64,000 bases of DNA, taken from the NCBI GenBank assembly GCA_963693365.1, contig CAVNZM010000001.1, positions 13,702,001-13,766,000 of the forward strand, written 5' to 3'. The DNA is from Amoebidium appalachense (lineage: Eukaryota > Ichthyosporea). Positions 18,456 to 28,769 of this stretch are shown here, in pieces (the stretch's first letter is position 1; each line of letters starts with the position of its first letter). The notes beneath the pieces were generated by a model, which worked only from the letters and a program-made list of their open reading frames with translations, was not told the DNA's origin and did no database searches. The position numbers were made by a program, and so were the translations under genes.

Positions 18456-19016
18456 ATGTCCCCCAACGTGCAGCAGCCTCATGGGCACGCTGATGACTTG
18501 GACAAGCATTTGGGTTGGTTACAACGTGTGGGCCATTACCGTGTCAGCTACAAGCACCCACACGAGGTCGCCGGGGAAACGTGGCGTGAGCTCCCTGTCG
18601 GTTTGTTTGGGTCTTTGCAGCAGCGGTTGCACCCGGATGAATACCGTAAGCTCATTAGGGAGGGTCCCGAGGCCTTCCTCAGGCTCAAGTACATGGACCC
18701 TGACCATGGGTCTTTGTGGGGTGGGCATCCGCCGGAGGTGGTTAAGGTGGACCTAGACTACATGGACTACTACTCCCACCTCAAGGACAAGTACGGTAGC
18801 TCGTACGTGTGGACCAGACCCCGACCACCCCCTCCCCCCGTGCCTGACGTGACCCCACTGGCACCCCCTCCCCTCCCCCCACCCCGTCCGACCACCCAAC
18901 CAAGTCAGCTGACCCTCCCATACCCTACCCACCCCCGGGCTGGCACCCTGGACCACCACCACCACGGCCAACGTCTGCCATACGTCCCCCTGCCCGTGTC
19001 TCCAAGGGACCGCTGA
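18456..19016 (+). CDS. N-terminal part of a Pro-repeat viral protein (frameshift candidate)
   Basis: It starts MSPNVQQPHGHADDLDKHLG (18456). About 120 residues look folded (GETWRELPVGLFGSLQQRLH, YRKLIREGPEAFLRLKYMD). A Pro-rich stretch follows, and the frame closes with TGA at 19016. From about 18890 another frame reads PIPYPPPGWHPGP, which is clearly a diverged copy of the 30-residue repeat coded further on. The true product probably changes frame between 18846 and 18930 and continues through the repeats into 19622-20989. As annotated here, the last 40 residues would be out of frame. Confidence 0.55.
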   Translation: MSPNVQQPHGHADDLDKHLGWLQRVGHYRVSYKHPHEVAGETWRELPVGLFGSLQQRLHPDEYRKLIREGPEAFLRLKYMDPDHGSLWGGHPPEVVKVDLDYMDYYSHLKDKYGSSYVWTRPRPPPPPVPDVTPLAPPPLPPPRPTTQPSQLTLPYPTHPRAGTLDHHHHGQRLPYVPLPVSPRDR

Positions 19017-19080
19017 CACCCCACACGGGCGGCTCGACCACGACTCCCCGACCGTCGGGTTTCCTAGGGCAGAAGGGACC

Positions 19081-19620
19081 CAAACCCACCCGTACACCCC
19101 TCCCGTACCCACCCCCCAACTGGCACCCCGGCCCACTGCCCACGACCCCTGCAGCACCCCACCTGCCTGCCAAGCCCGACGGGCCACCCCTCCCGTACCC
19201 ACCCCCCAACTGGCACCCCGGCCCACTGCCCACGACTCTGGCAGCACCCCACCTGCCTGCCAAGCCCGACGGGCCACCCCTCCCGTACCCACCCCCCAAC
19301 TGGCACCCCGGCCCACTGCCCACGACCCCTGCAGCACCCCACCTGCCTGCCAAGCCCGACGGGCCACCCCTCCCGTACCCACCCCCCAACTGGCACCCCG
19401 GCCCACTGCCCACGACCCCTGCAGCACCCCACCTGCCTGCCAAGCCCGACGGGCCACCCCTCACGTACCCACCCCCCAACTGGCACCCCGGCCCACTGCC
19501 CACGACCCCTGCAGCACCCCACCTGCCTGCCAAGCCCGACGGGCCACCCCTCCCGTACCCACCCCCCAACTGGCACCCCGGCCCACTGCCCACGACCCCT
19601 GCAGCACCCCACCTGCCAGC
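19081..19620 (+). repeat. 90-bp tandem repeats, Pro-rich 30-aa unit
   Basis: Near-identical 90-bp units start at 19141, 19231, 19321, 19411, 19501 and 19591 (last one partial). They read LPYPPPNWHPGPLPTTPAAP plus HLPAKPDGPP in the frame of the downstream CDS. Only single changes separate the units (CTG at 19237 region, ACG at 19463). No ATG or stop lies in that frame within the repeats. Confidence 0.93.
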
Positions 19621-19621
19621 C

Positions 19622-20989
19622 ATGGCACCAACCAGCACGGCAACTTCTGCAACACCGACCGAGACTCAGCTAGCCGAAGCCACCACTGCTGCCGTTGCCA
19701 CTATTGAGGACGACTCCTTTTGGGCCCCCCTCTCGGAGGTGGAGAGGTGGCTCATGTTGAACCACCCGAATTGGTGGAGGGTGGCACAGATAGGTGGCCT
19801 CGCTCTTGTCAAGTGGATCCTCTGGGGTCTCGGGGACAAGGGCAACCAGGCGAGGGCTGCAAGGGCTGCCGGGAGGGAGTTTGGCCGTGTTCTAAGTGCA
19901 CCACCACCACTGGCATTCCTAACCGAGACTCCGACGGTTCACCCCTCCCTTGCTGCCACCTACTACCCAACGACTAAAAAGTCGGTCACCATGAAGGGGG
20001 GAGGGACGACACCTGCACTCTGGAGACCCCCCACGAGCCCGGCTGCACCGTCAACCACTCTGCAAGGGGGACTCGAGGGTCCCACGTCTGCTACCCCACC
20101 CGATGAGGGGACCTATGAGCCCGTACCGGTGACCCGTACCGACAAGGGTTCCTCCGGTATGAACGCGTTGCTGGGGCCACTCAAACGGATGCACGGTGAG
20201 AGCCTGGAGGAGTATGAGAGACGGATGTACGAGCAAAACTCAGTGTTTGACAACCCGGCCTTGACACCCTATATGAAATCGGTGTTGAAACGTGGCGTTG
20301 AAGCACTTTCAGCGGGTGGGGAGAGGCTGGCTAGTGTGGTCGGAGGGGGCAGCCTGCAGGAAGCTGTGTTGGGTGACCAGGGCCTTATCACCGAGGTGAA
20401 AAACGTCGGAAAGCACTTGCTGGAGTACTACGTGCAGCAGCACAAGTCGACTCCACCGGCCTCCTCCACCCCTCTAGCTATAGAGCACGACCCTTCGGGT
20501 GGCCGTAGGTCCGGGAGAAAGCCTCCCCCTGCAGGCCCCTCTGCAAAACCAAGTCCGGCTACGCGTCATGACGGCTACAAGTCGGGGGACCTACCACACC
20601 ACACACAGCACCCACACGTCCGAGCAGCCCTTCCGTTGGTTAGGGCAGCCCTACCGACTGTTGGCCGGGCCCTTGGTTTTCAACCGGACACTGTGAGACT
20701 GGCACAGCTTGCACTGGACTACACCACTGGTACCACCGAGGAGGATAAGAAGAAGAAGGACACCAAGAAGAAGGGTACGAAGAAGAAGGACGGCAAGAAG
20801 AAGGACACCAAGAAGAAGGAGGACACCAAGAAGAAGGACACAAAGAAGAAGGACACCAAGAAGAAGGACACCAAGAAGAAGGACACCAAGAAGAAGGACA
20901 CCAAGAAGAAGGACACCAAGAAGAAGAAGGACGACAAGAAACCAGCGGCAAGAAGAAGGGTAAATAATCTACGCCACAGGCAACAGTGA
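19622..20989 (+). CDS. Viral protein with Lys-rich C-terminal repeats, 455 aa
   Basis: The first ATG after the repeats (GCCATGG) begins MAPTSTATSATPTET, but the frame is open upstream through all repeats, so the true start may be in 18456-19016. A helical segment with many Trp (WWRVAQIGGLALVKWILWGL) could be membrane-active. A middle helical region (MNALLGPLKRMHGESLEEYE) follows, and the last 70 residues are KKKDT-type repeats coded by 15-bp units at 20745-20945. This polycationic tail suggests a core protein that neutralises packaged DNA, as protein V/VII-like proteins do; that role is an inference. Confidence 0.7.
   Translation: MAPTSTATSATPTETQLAEATTAAVATIEDDSFWAPLSEVERWLMLNHPNWWRVAQIGGLALVKWILWGLGDKGNQARAARAAGREFGRVLSAPPPLAFLTETPTVHPSLAATYYPTTKKSVTMKGGGTTPALWRPPTSPAAPSTTLQGGLEGPTSATPPDEGTYEPVPVTRTDKGSSGMNALLGPLKRMHGESLEEYERRMYEQNSVFDNPALTPYMKSVLKRGVEALSAGGERLASVVGGGSLQEAVLGDQGLITEVKNVGKHLLEYYVQQHKSTPPASSTPLAIEHDPSGGRRSGRKPPPAGPSAKPSPATRHDGYKSGDLPHHTQHPHVRAALPLVRAALPTVGRALGFQPDTVRLAQLALDYTTGTTEEDKKKKDTKKKGTKKKDGKKKDTKKKEDTKKKDTKKKDTKKKDTKKKDTKKKDTKKKDTKKKKDDKKPAARRRVNNLRHRQQ
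20745..20945 (+). repeat. 15-bp tandem repeats coding KKKDT
   Basis: The unit AAGAAGAAGGACACC is repeated about ten times with small variants (GGT, GAC, GGC). On the opposite strand it forms a pyrimidine-rich tract. Confidence 0.9.
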
Positions 20990-21008
20990 CACCACCACCA
21001 CCACCAAT

Positions 21009-21245
21009 ATGGCACCCGGCACGGAGCACATGCGCATGTATGCGTTGCCACACACCCTTGCCCCCCTCCCCGTACCCCTCCCCTACCGCACCCGACCGGT
21101 CCCCGGGCCTGTACCCCAAACCCGACCGTTCTACGGGCCGGGAAACACCGTCATTGAGGGCCCAGGGGGGACCATGAGGCCGAGGCCGGCCACGTACACA
21201 CCCTGGCCTGTGGCTGCCGACAAGAGCTCCTTCCAGAACTATTAA
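21009..21245 (+). CDS. Small Pro-rich viral protein, 78 aa
   Basis: It starts MAPGTEHMRMYALPHT, is Pro/Arg-rich (PLPVPLPYRTRPVPGPVP) and ends SSFQNY. It lies between two small genes on the same strand. Probably virion-associated; not recognised. Confidence 0.55.
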   Translation: MAPGTEHMRMYALPHTLAPLPVPLPYRTRPVPGPVPQTRPFYGPGNTVIEGPGGTMRPRPATYTPWPVAADKSSFQNY

Positions 21246-21284
21246 ATATTGTGTGTGGTTGTGTAAACACCCTACTTCTGCAAC

Positions 21285-21476
21285 ATGGAGCTCAACATTG
21301 GCGGGGCCCCCATACGTAAGAAGCCGTTCATTTTTCCGGAGCAGAACAACAGCTTAAACGTCATGGACGTCTCGACCATACGTGACTTCCGGGAACGCCC
21401 GTTGGCCTACACCGTACCGTTGTCCGGCATCAACGCCAACCGTCCCATACGCACGGCACCTGTGGTGTTTAAATAA
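21285..21476 (+). CDS. Small viral protein, 63 aa
   Basis: It starts at CAACATGG (MELNIGGAPIRKKPFIF). The stop codon overlaps AATAAA, as in the 141-aa gene. It shows no motif. A conserved context and a clean frame support a real gene. Confidence 0.55.
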   Translation: MELNIGGAPIRKKPFIFPEQNNSLNVMDVSTIRDFRERPLAYTVPLSGINANRPIRTAPVVFK

Positions 21477-21593
21477 ACTTGAGTGGGTCGACGGTAGTGT
21501 GGGCACGTGCTGGCACACCCCCTACCACCACCTGCTACCCCTAACATATTGTGCACATGTCTTGTATTTAGGTCACGGTACAGTAGCACCAGG

Positions 21594-22488
21594 CTACAGG
21601 TAAAACATGTTGTATTCCACAAGCATGTGGTAGTTTTTAAGGTCCCTCTCCAGCTGCACCCACACCTTGTCACTCTTGACTCTAGTCACCTTGCTTTTGA
21701 CGGCCGGCACCAGCCTAGCCACCACCTCAGCATCCATACCACCCACTAATTCCACCATTTTCACCAGCAGGAACGGGTACCCCACAAAGTTCTTCCTTGT
21801 GTCCTCCTTGTGCCTCCTATGCCACGACAAGGAGAACTTAAACATGCCCATCAACAGCTCGAGCTGTTCACACGTGAACCTAGGGAGGGGGTGACCGTAC
21901 AGCCTGTTTAATATATAAGGTACACGCATGTAGTGTTTTGTAAGCTTGTTCTGTCTCAACACCCTCCTTGCCTGGTCTGCATTCTCTATGTGTGCCACAC
22001 CCCTGAATGCTGCCACCACCCCCTCCTGCATGTCCCCCATGGAAGCATTCAACCCCTGCACCGACTGAAGTAGCTGCTTGAAGTGGTTGATGTGTCTGTA
22101 TGGCTGTGACCTCTTCCTGTCCCAGAAGGCCGTGCACCCCTCATAGGTCTTCCTCCCCTCACCGTCACTCCCCTCCCACCCCCTCCCGTCGTACACCCAG
22201 TCCTCCTCCCCCTCCCCCTCCCTCCCCCTCCTCCCCCCCCCCTTTCCCTCCCCCCTCCTCGTACACGTACTCCTGGACTCCACCGTCGTGCCCGTAGTCG
22301 TCGTGTCCCCCCGTGCACGTCTCCCTGTTGCAGTATGCCCACCAACATGCATTCGGTGGTTGTAGTGGGGGTGGGGGTGGGGGTGTGGTCAGGCTACAGT
22401 ACATGTCGAAGAGGAAGGGGCATAAGTCTAGCAGCTTCTCGGGGTCTGTGGTGTCTGCCACCATACTTAGCAGTGTGTCTTCATCCAT
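21594..22488 (-). CDS. VLTF3-like late transcription factor, frameshifted
   Basis: The frame from 22488 begins MDEDTLLSMVADTTDPEKLL and has a Cys-containing part (LCPFLFDMYC, CWWAYCNRETC). It then runs into a Gly/Glu tract at a C10 run (22233-22242, + strand). The rest is in another frame to 21594: SQPYRHINHFKQLLQSVQGL, LTKHYMRVPYILNRLYG, EDTRKNFVGYPFLLVKMVEL. That series matches the C-terminal VLTF3 domain of nucleocytoplasmic large DNA viruses (NHF...QG, a YxxxPxIxxxLxG segment, and a final NFxxYxxLxxKLxxLLG-like helix). The protein would direct late virion gene transcription. The frameshift in a homopolymer may be a sequencing error. Confidence 0.75.
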
Positions 22489-23001
22489 TTTTAATTTTGA
22501 TTTTTTCGTGTGTTGCCTGTTTTTGTGTTGGAAAAAGTGAGGTATCTTTGCACATGTGTGTGCCTTTTATATGTGCTGGTGCCTGCTCTTTTTGGCAAGT
22601 CTCCCCCCCTTGTATGCATGTATGGTGCTGTTGTTGGTGTTCATGCTTCTGCCCAAGGCCACATTGGAAGGGTTTGTGTTTGCATTAAACTCTGATTTTA
22701 TTTGCTGCTTCCCCTCATGCATACGGTGCACGTGGTGTATGCCCAAAAACACCGTCTTTTTCTTTAAGTTTTTCTTCTGACCCCCTTTCCCATGCACACT
22801 GCACCCCATTTTCCTTTTTTCTGAAGCTAAGTTAACAGACACCCCATATAATTTTCATGTCTACCCTAACGTATTCCCTGCATACTTTGATACTTTGATT
22901 TAACTTTGATATAAAAATTGCATACTTTAACTTAAAATGCTAACTAACCCTTCCCCTTCCCACCCCCTCCCTCCCCCTCCCTCCCCCTCCCCCTCCCCCA
23001 C
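22489..23001. other. Intergenic region between VLTF3-like gene and polymerase gene
   Basis: AT-rich sequence with a C/T-rich tract just after the polymerase stop (22951-23000). No convincing gene was seen. Confidence 0.5.
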
Positions 23002-26000
23002 TCAAAACTGCAGAGTCCCCTCCGGTGCTGCCCACCCAATGGGGTAGCTGCGTACACTGCCGTCGGCTGCCTCAAACACCCCCCTCTTGTCGAAGGCCCC
23101 CGACTGTGTCTTCCTCTGGTCCTTGCTGGCCAGGTGGTAGTTGTGGGGCACCCCGGGCACGGGCTCACGCAGCAGCCGGTGGTTGGTGACACTCACACTC
23201 GGCATCTCCCCGTGCACCAGCATACGGAGGCTGGGGAGGTTCACCATGTCGGCTGCACGACGGGAGAGGGTGATGCCCTTGACCTTGACGTCGGTCTTGC
23301 CGTCCTGGGTGCGGTAGGCATAGGTCTTGGGGGCCACACCAACAAACTCGACGATGGGGGTGGTGGTCTCGTTCTTCCAGTTGCCCAGCAAGTCCCCGTT
23401 GGTGGAGTCGATGTTGTGGCTGAGGTGGGGCACCCTGCTGTCGTAGTGGTAGACGATGGAGTCCGTGTCCATGTACACCACCTGCTGGGGGGAGAGGGAC
23501 CGGAGGGCACCATAGAGGTGCAGCCGTGCATGGGCCGTCACGAACGTGCCGATGGCGATGTTCGCGTAGGAGGGGGGTGGGGCCGTCTGTCTCCTTCTTG
23601 GGCCTGTACTTGATGGCCACCCTCTGCTCGCCGATGGGCTCGACGTCAAGCACCAAGATGTTGGGGTTGGTCACCAGCAGACTCAGCCGATCGACATCGT
23701 CGACAAACTCGATGGTGTCGAGCCCTGCCCTCTGCACCAGCTTGCCCCAGAGGCTGTTCAAAAACAGCTTGCTGATGGTACGAAGGGCAGGGTTGGGGCT
23801 GAACTCGTCGGCCGTCACCGTGATGCCGTAGTGCTCCTTGAACAGGTGCACGAGGGCGGGTATGTCGGCAGGATCCACGGTGGTGCTGGTGAGCTTCACC
23901 TTCAGGAAGGTCTGCACGTACTTCCGAAAAAGGTTCTTGGTGCGTTTCTTGAAATGCACCACATCGTACACATCGAGGATGGTGTACCCATCACGCACGG
24001 CCACCTTCAGCTCCTCCGTCGTCCACGTGCCGACCAGTGCCCTCTCCTCGTCCGTGTGTGTGCATTGCACATGCTCACGCACCCGGGGGTTGCCCTCCTC
24101 GTCCATGCAGGTGGCCAGGGCCTCCTCCTTGCTGCTGCAGGCCCTGCACAGCACAAAGCCCAGCTTGTCGTACCCCTGGGCACCCGTCATACGCACAGGC
24201 AGCACGGGGATGAACAGGTCCTTGGGGGGGAGCACCCTCACACGTGCAACACCAAAGTACCCCTTGGTCCTGGCCTTGGGGGAGCCGGGGGTCATACGGC
24301 ACGTCTTGTCGAGCCTCTCCTTGAGCACCTGGGGGTCCGTGACGATGACCGAGGGGTGGTCCTCCGGCTTGATGGGCAGTGACGTGAACCACTGTGACTT
24401 GCCCACCGGCATGTACTTGTCAATCATCACATACGGGTAGAGGGACGTGACGTCGACGTACTTGAGCCCTGCCTGTGGCCAGTCCTCCTCCTTGACCTCG
24501 ATGTGACGAGTGATGACCTCCGTACGGCCACCAAAGAAGGCATCACGGAACTGCACCGGGCCCGTGGGCACGGGGGCCACCCTGCCGGTGCCCTCCCTCC
24601 GTGCTGCCTGTGCTGCAAGTGCTGCCTTCACCTCCGGGCTCTGCCGAAGCCTGTCCCACCTGCACTCCCACATGCTCTGCACCTTGTGCCCCTGGGCACG
24701 GATGTACCTCTCGTGGCCCATGGTGCTGTCGTAGGCCTCCTTGGCCGACCTCTTCACCACCCTCATCGTCAGATCCTCGTGCATATTGCATTCGGGGCAC
24801 CCGTGGAACACACACCCGTGGAAGAAGTAGTAGGTGCACGTGCCGTCGTCGTGGGTGGCCTTGGCATCGGCCGTGGCCCGCCCGTGGGGGCCGTACCCGG
24901 TGGCCTCGTGCCGTGCAATGTCGTCGGGCCCCACCCCCAGCCCGTGGGTGACGTAGTCGATGTACTCCTGCTCCTTCTTGCTGCTGTTGACGTTGCCCAT
25001 GGTCTGGTCTCGAAGCACAGCCACGTCCTTGGGCATGGCCTGTGAGATCCAGAAGTGCATGGCCAGTGCTGCAAGGGTCACACACGTGAAGGGGTCGATG
25101 CCCGTCAGCACGATGAGTTTCGACATGAAGGCCTTGACCACCTGCTGCAGCAGCACCACGTCCTTGACACAGTAGTCCTCACACTGCTGCACAATGTCGT
25201 AGCACGTGCCCGCCGGTGCCTGCCCCTGCAGACGTGCCTGCTCCTCCCGCCACCACTGCATGAAGGCAGCATGCTGCTTGGGCTTCATGTCCTGGGCACC
25301 AAAGTCCTCGGGCCCGGGGAAGGGGATGTGACCGGCCTTGAAGTTGGCAAAGGTCGCTGCACAGTGGGGGAAGTGGCCCTTGGTCTCCTCACACCCCATG
25401 GCCTTGCCCGCATCTGACAGGGACATGGTGAGGAAGTTGAGGGTGTCCACGAACGTCAGCTCCACCACCGTGGTACGGCTACCGCCCCCCCTCTCCCCCC
25501 CGTGCCGTCTCTTGTGGCCGGTGCCTGCTGCTGCTGCTGCTGCTGCCTGCTGCTGCACATCACCATGGCCATCACCATCCACCGGCATGGGTATGGGCTC
25601 GGGGTCTGCTGCACCGGCACCCTTGAGGTAGTGACGTATACGGCAGGACTTGATCTTGCTGTTGGTCATGATGGGCACGTACACATAGTCCTGGCTGCCC
25701 ACCACCCTCTTGGTCACAAAGTGGAAGTCGAAGCCACTGCCGTTGTGGCAAAACACCCGGCCACCGGCGTGGGCAGGGGTGTCAAACAGCCACTTGACCA
25801 CCTTGTCAATCACGTGGTGGTTGTCGTCCATCAACACGTCCCAGGCGTCCTTGCCGTCGGCCGAGGGCTCCGGCCAGAAGATGATGGGGCCAGTCGGTTG
25901 GCCATCTGACGGCTCGACGTACATGGCCACAGCAAGGTACACAATGTGGATGAAGTGGGGGTTGTCGGGTGTGTGGTCGGGGGCTGGCACCGGCATGGTC

Positions 26001-28366
26001 TCAAAGTCCAGCACAATGTCCCTGATGGGCTGCCTGGTCTGCTTCCACACACCCCCGGGTCCGCTGCCGTCATTGTCGGGCACGTGCCGTTTGCACACGT
26101 GTGCACCCACCCTGCTGCCGGCAGCATCCACCCTGACCCTCTGCCGTGCAGGTGACTCTCCCCCCTCCTCCCCCTCCCCCTGCTCGTTGGAGAAGCATGC
26201 CACCCTGTCACACACCGCACCGTCTGCATCCGTGTGTGTGCACATATACACACGCCGTTGGCCACTGAGCTTGCTACGTATGAGGCACGTGTGGTTGCCG
26301 GGCATATAGCCCCCACAGCCCTTGCAGGCGTAGTCGGTGCACAGGTGTTGTGTCCACGTGTCGTCCTTCTTGGCCCCGTGCTCACCCCCCTCACCCCCCT
26401 CCCCCTCCCCCTCAGACATCTGCATGAGGTCGACGGCATCATCCTCGTCATCACTCTCACCCTCGTCGTCTGACGACTCGACAAGGCAGGGTGGGGGGTC
26501 TGTGTCTGTGTCGGAGTCCTCCCCCTCCGTGTCCGTGGCATAGTCCCAGTCCTCCCCCTCGTCGTTGGAGCCTGCATCTGCCCCTGCATCGTACCCCCCT
26601 TGCTCCTGGGCAGTGTGCAGCCGGCGTAGACGGCGCACGCTGGCATACTTGAACTTGTAGAAGAACCGGCCGGCAGGATTGCCCGACACACACACCCTGA
26701 GGGCATCATCTCCACTGCCAATCATCCTGTACCCCTGCAGGCCGTGGGTGCACGTGGCCAGCCGGCACCAGAACACGGTGTCACAGAAGGATTGTTGCCG
26801 GCCGTCGGCCCTGGCCCCGGCCCCCTTGAGCTTGGTGCTGTGGTTGGCCATGCACCTGGCCGAAGGGAAGAGGCCACAGCAGTCGTCACAACGGTAAGGC
26901 CATGCATCCTCCCCCACCCGTGCTAGCTCCACACGGCGCCCGGGGGTCCACACACAGGCATCTGCCTGGTCGATGTGGTTCCCCTTTGATCCACAGTTCC
27001 CACACCGGTTCACACAACGGTGCACCCCCATGTTCTTGGATTGCACGGTCTGGTTGCAGTGGAAGCAGGTGCTGAGGCTCCGACGTACGGCCCCCGTGTG
27101 GTTGCCGTTGCGCAGGCGCTCGATGGTGTTGCTGACATTGGAGGGGATGGCCGTGAAGTGGCCCAGCTTCTGGGAGTGGCCAAGGTACATGGTGCACAGC
27201 TTGCCGGGGGGAAGGGCCGAGCTCACGTCCCCGTACCTTCTTGCCACCCTACCCTTGCTGTCCAGGTCCACCACCACCAGCCGTAGACGGGTGACTGACT
27301 GGGTCTCACTGGCAATCTGCATGTTGAGGGCATCCACGGCTGCACCCAACTGATCCACCGTCAGCCCGTCCTCTGCAGGCACAGGCAGCTTGTACTTGGC
27401 CCACAGCCGGCGGGTGGCCCTTGCCAGCCTGCGCAGGTAACGGTCCTGGAAGTTGCTCCTTGGGTTGATGGGTGGCTGCAGCAGGTTGCACACCCCACAG
27501 CCGGAAGACACAGACCTACCCAGAGCCTTGTTGCCAATACCAATCACATCCATAGGGTCCAGTAGGTGGCACAGCACGTGGTGGTCCTTGAGCTTCATGA
27601 GGTCACCCCCATTGCCCAGGTTCTTACGAGTGTGCTCGGAGGGCAGGCTGCCGTTCTCGTTGCTGTTGGCTGCCTTGCTGACCCACACTGCCATACAGTA
27701 CACCAGGCACAGCTGGGCACAGGAGGGGCCGTCGGCAATCTCAAGCAGCTGATGGTGGTCAAGCTCCTTCTCCCCTGTCACCTGCGGGTCGTTGCTGCTG
27801 CAGGCTGCCTTCACCAGGGTGGTCACATCCACCACGGCCTTGGCCTCCACCAGCTCCCGCAGCCACTGGGCTGTCACCCCTGTGAGGGTGGACAGGGACC
27901 CGCAGGCACCCTTCCTCACCATGTCCTTGGGCCGGACCACGGTCAGATGCACACTGGATCGCCCGTCCATAAAGGTCTCGGCTGCACTCTGGGTGCGTTG
28001 GCGTATGTTCTCCATCAGCTTGAGCACCACGGCATTCACATCACCGTTGAACACGTCCATGGGGCCTGCCGTAAACACACGACGGTTGGTGACATCGGCG
28101 TTGGGGTTGCCGTCATCCCCCACCTGGTTGTCCACACCATTGGCCTGCACGTGCAAGCTGATGATGCGTACGATGATCATGTCCCCCACCTGCACATCTG
28201 CACGGGCAATGGCATCAAACAGCATAGCTGCAAAGAACTGGGGGAACTCGGTGACGTCCATGGTGCGCAGGGGTTGGTACTCGAGGGTGTGGCCGCGTAC
28301 GCCCAACCCCCTTGCCTGCATGTCATCCACCCGTGAACGCAGCTGCCAGTTGCCCTCGGCAGACAT
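23002..28366 (-). CDS. polB: Protein-primed family B DNA polymerase
   Basis: The start is placed at MSAEGNWQLRSRVDD (28366). The N-terminal 450 residues hold the terminal-protein-like region, followed by Cys/His pairs (CFHCNQTVQSKNMGVHRCVN, CGNCG). Exonuclease motifs are DIVLDFETMP, FCHNGSGFDFHFV and YCVKDVVLLQQVV. Polymerase motif A is DVTSLYPYVM and motif B is KLFLNSLWGKL. Motif C is YMDTDSIVY, but it lies in another frame: the frame changes near 23572-23582 (G6 and G4 runs), and the C-terminus runs to 23002. The total is about 1790 residues, long for the family because of the N-terminal extension and an acidic low-complexity stretch (about 26450-26580). Confidence 0.9.
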
Positions 28367-28382
28367 GGCAATGATCTGGGGG

Positions 28383-28559
28383 TCATCTGGGTGGTTGATG
28401 GGGGCGGGGGCAGGGGGGAGGCCGGGGAGGGGGTGGGGGTGGGGGTGGTGGGCCCTGCAGGGCCTGCAGAAACGGGTTGGCTTGCAGGGCCTGCTGCGGG
28501 TCGGCATCCAGTGCCCGCAGCAGGTCCTCTATGAAACCTTCCTGGCTGTCGTCTAACAT
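28383..28559 (-). CDS. Possible N-terminal extension of the polymerase (58-codon frame)
   Basis: The frame starts MLDDSQEGFIEDLLRALDAD (28559) and has a helical, acidic start and a Pro run coded by C-tracts. It ends at 28383, 17 bp upstream of the polymerase ATG. In the polymerase frame the sequence is open back to about 28507. A frameshift in the C/G runs at 28400-28450 would join the two into a longer N-terminus. It may equally be a short upstream ORF. Confidence 0.4.
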   Translation of the reverse strand: MLDDSQEGFIEDLLRALDADPQQALQANPFLQALQGPPPPPPPPPRPPPCPRPHQPPR

Positions 28560-28769
28560 CCTGAACAGTAATCTTAGATCTTAGCCACAATGTAATTGCC
28601 AGGCAGCGCCGGCAGCAAAAACATCAATAAACAGAACGCAAAATAATGATCCTGTGCGTGCGTAAGTGCGCCACCATTGTTTACACAAGGCGGCCAATAG
28701 GAAACCCAGGTTGACCGATCCGGGGGCTCATTGGCCGCCTTGGAAATGGAATGTGCTATCTTAATGTTC
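28560..28769 (-). promoter_or_regulatory. Promoter region of the polymerase with GGCGGCCAAT boxes
   Basis: Boxes lie at 28689 (opposite orientation) and 28730, with more inside the right TIR at 28770, 28815, 28843 and 28883, oriented toward the polymerase. It mirrors the left end, where the same boxes precede the gene at 3842. Confidence 0.65.

Noticed and set aside
18753-19655. Gly/Trp-rich frames on the minus strand over the 90-bp repeats
   Set aside because: A repeat of length divisible by three without stops gives several open frames. The plus-strand frame connects to neighbouring coding sequence; the minus frames do not.
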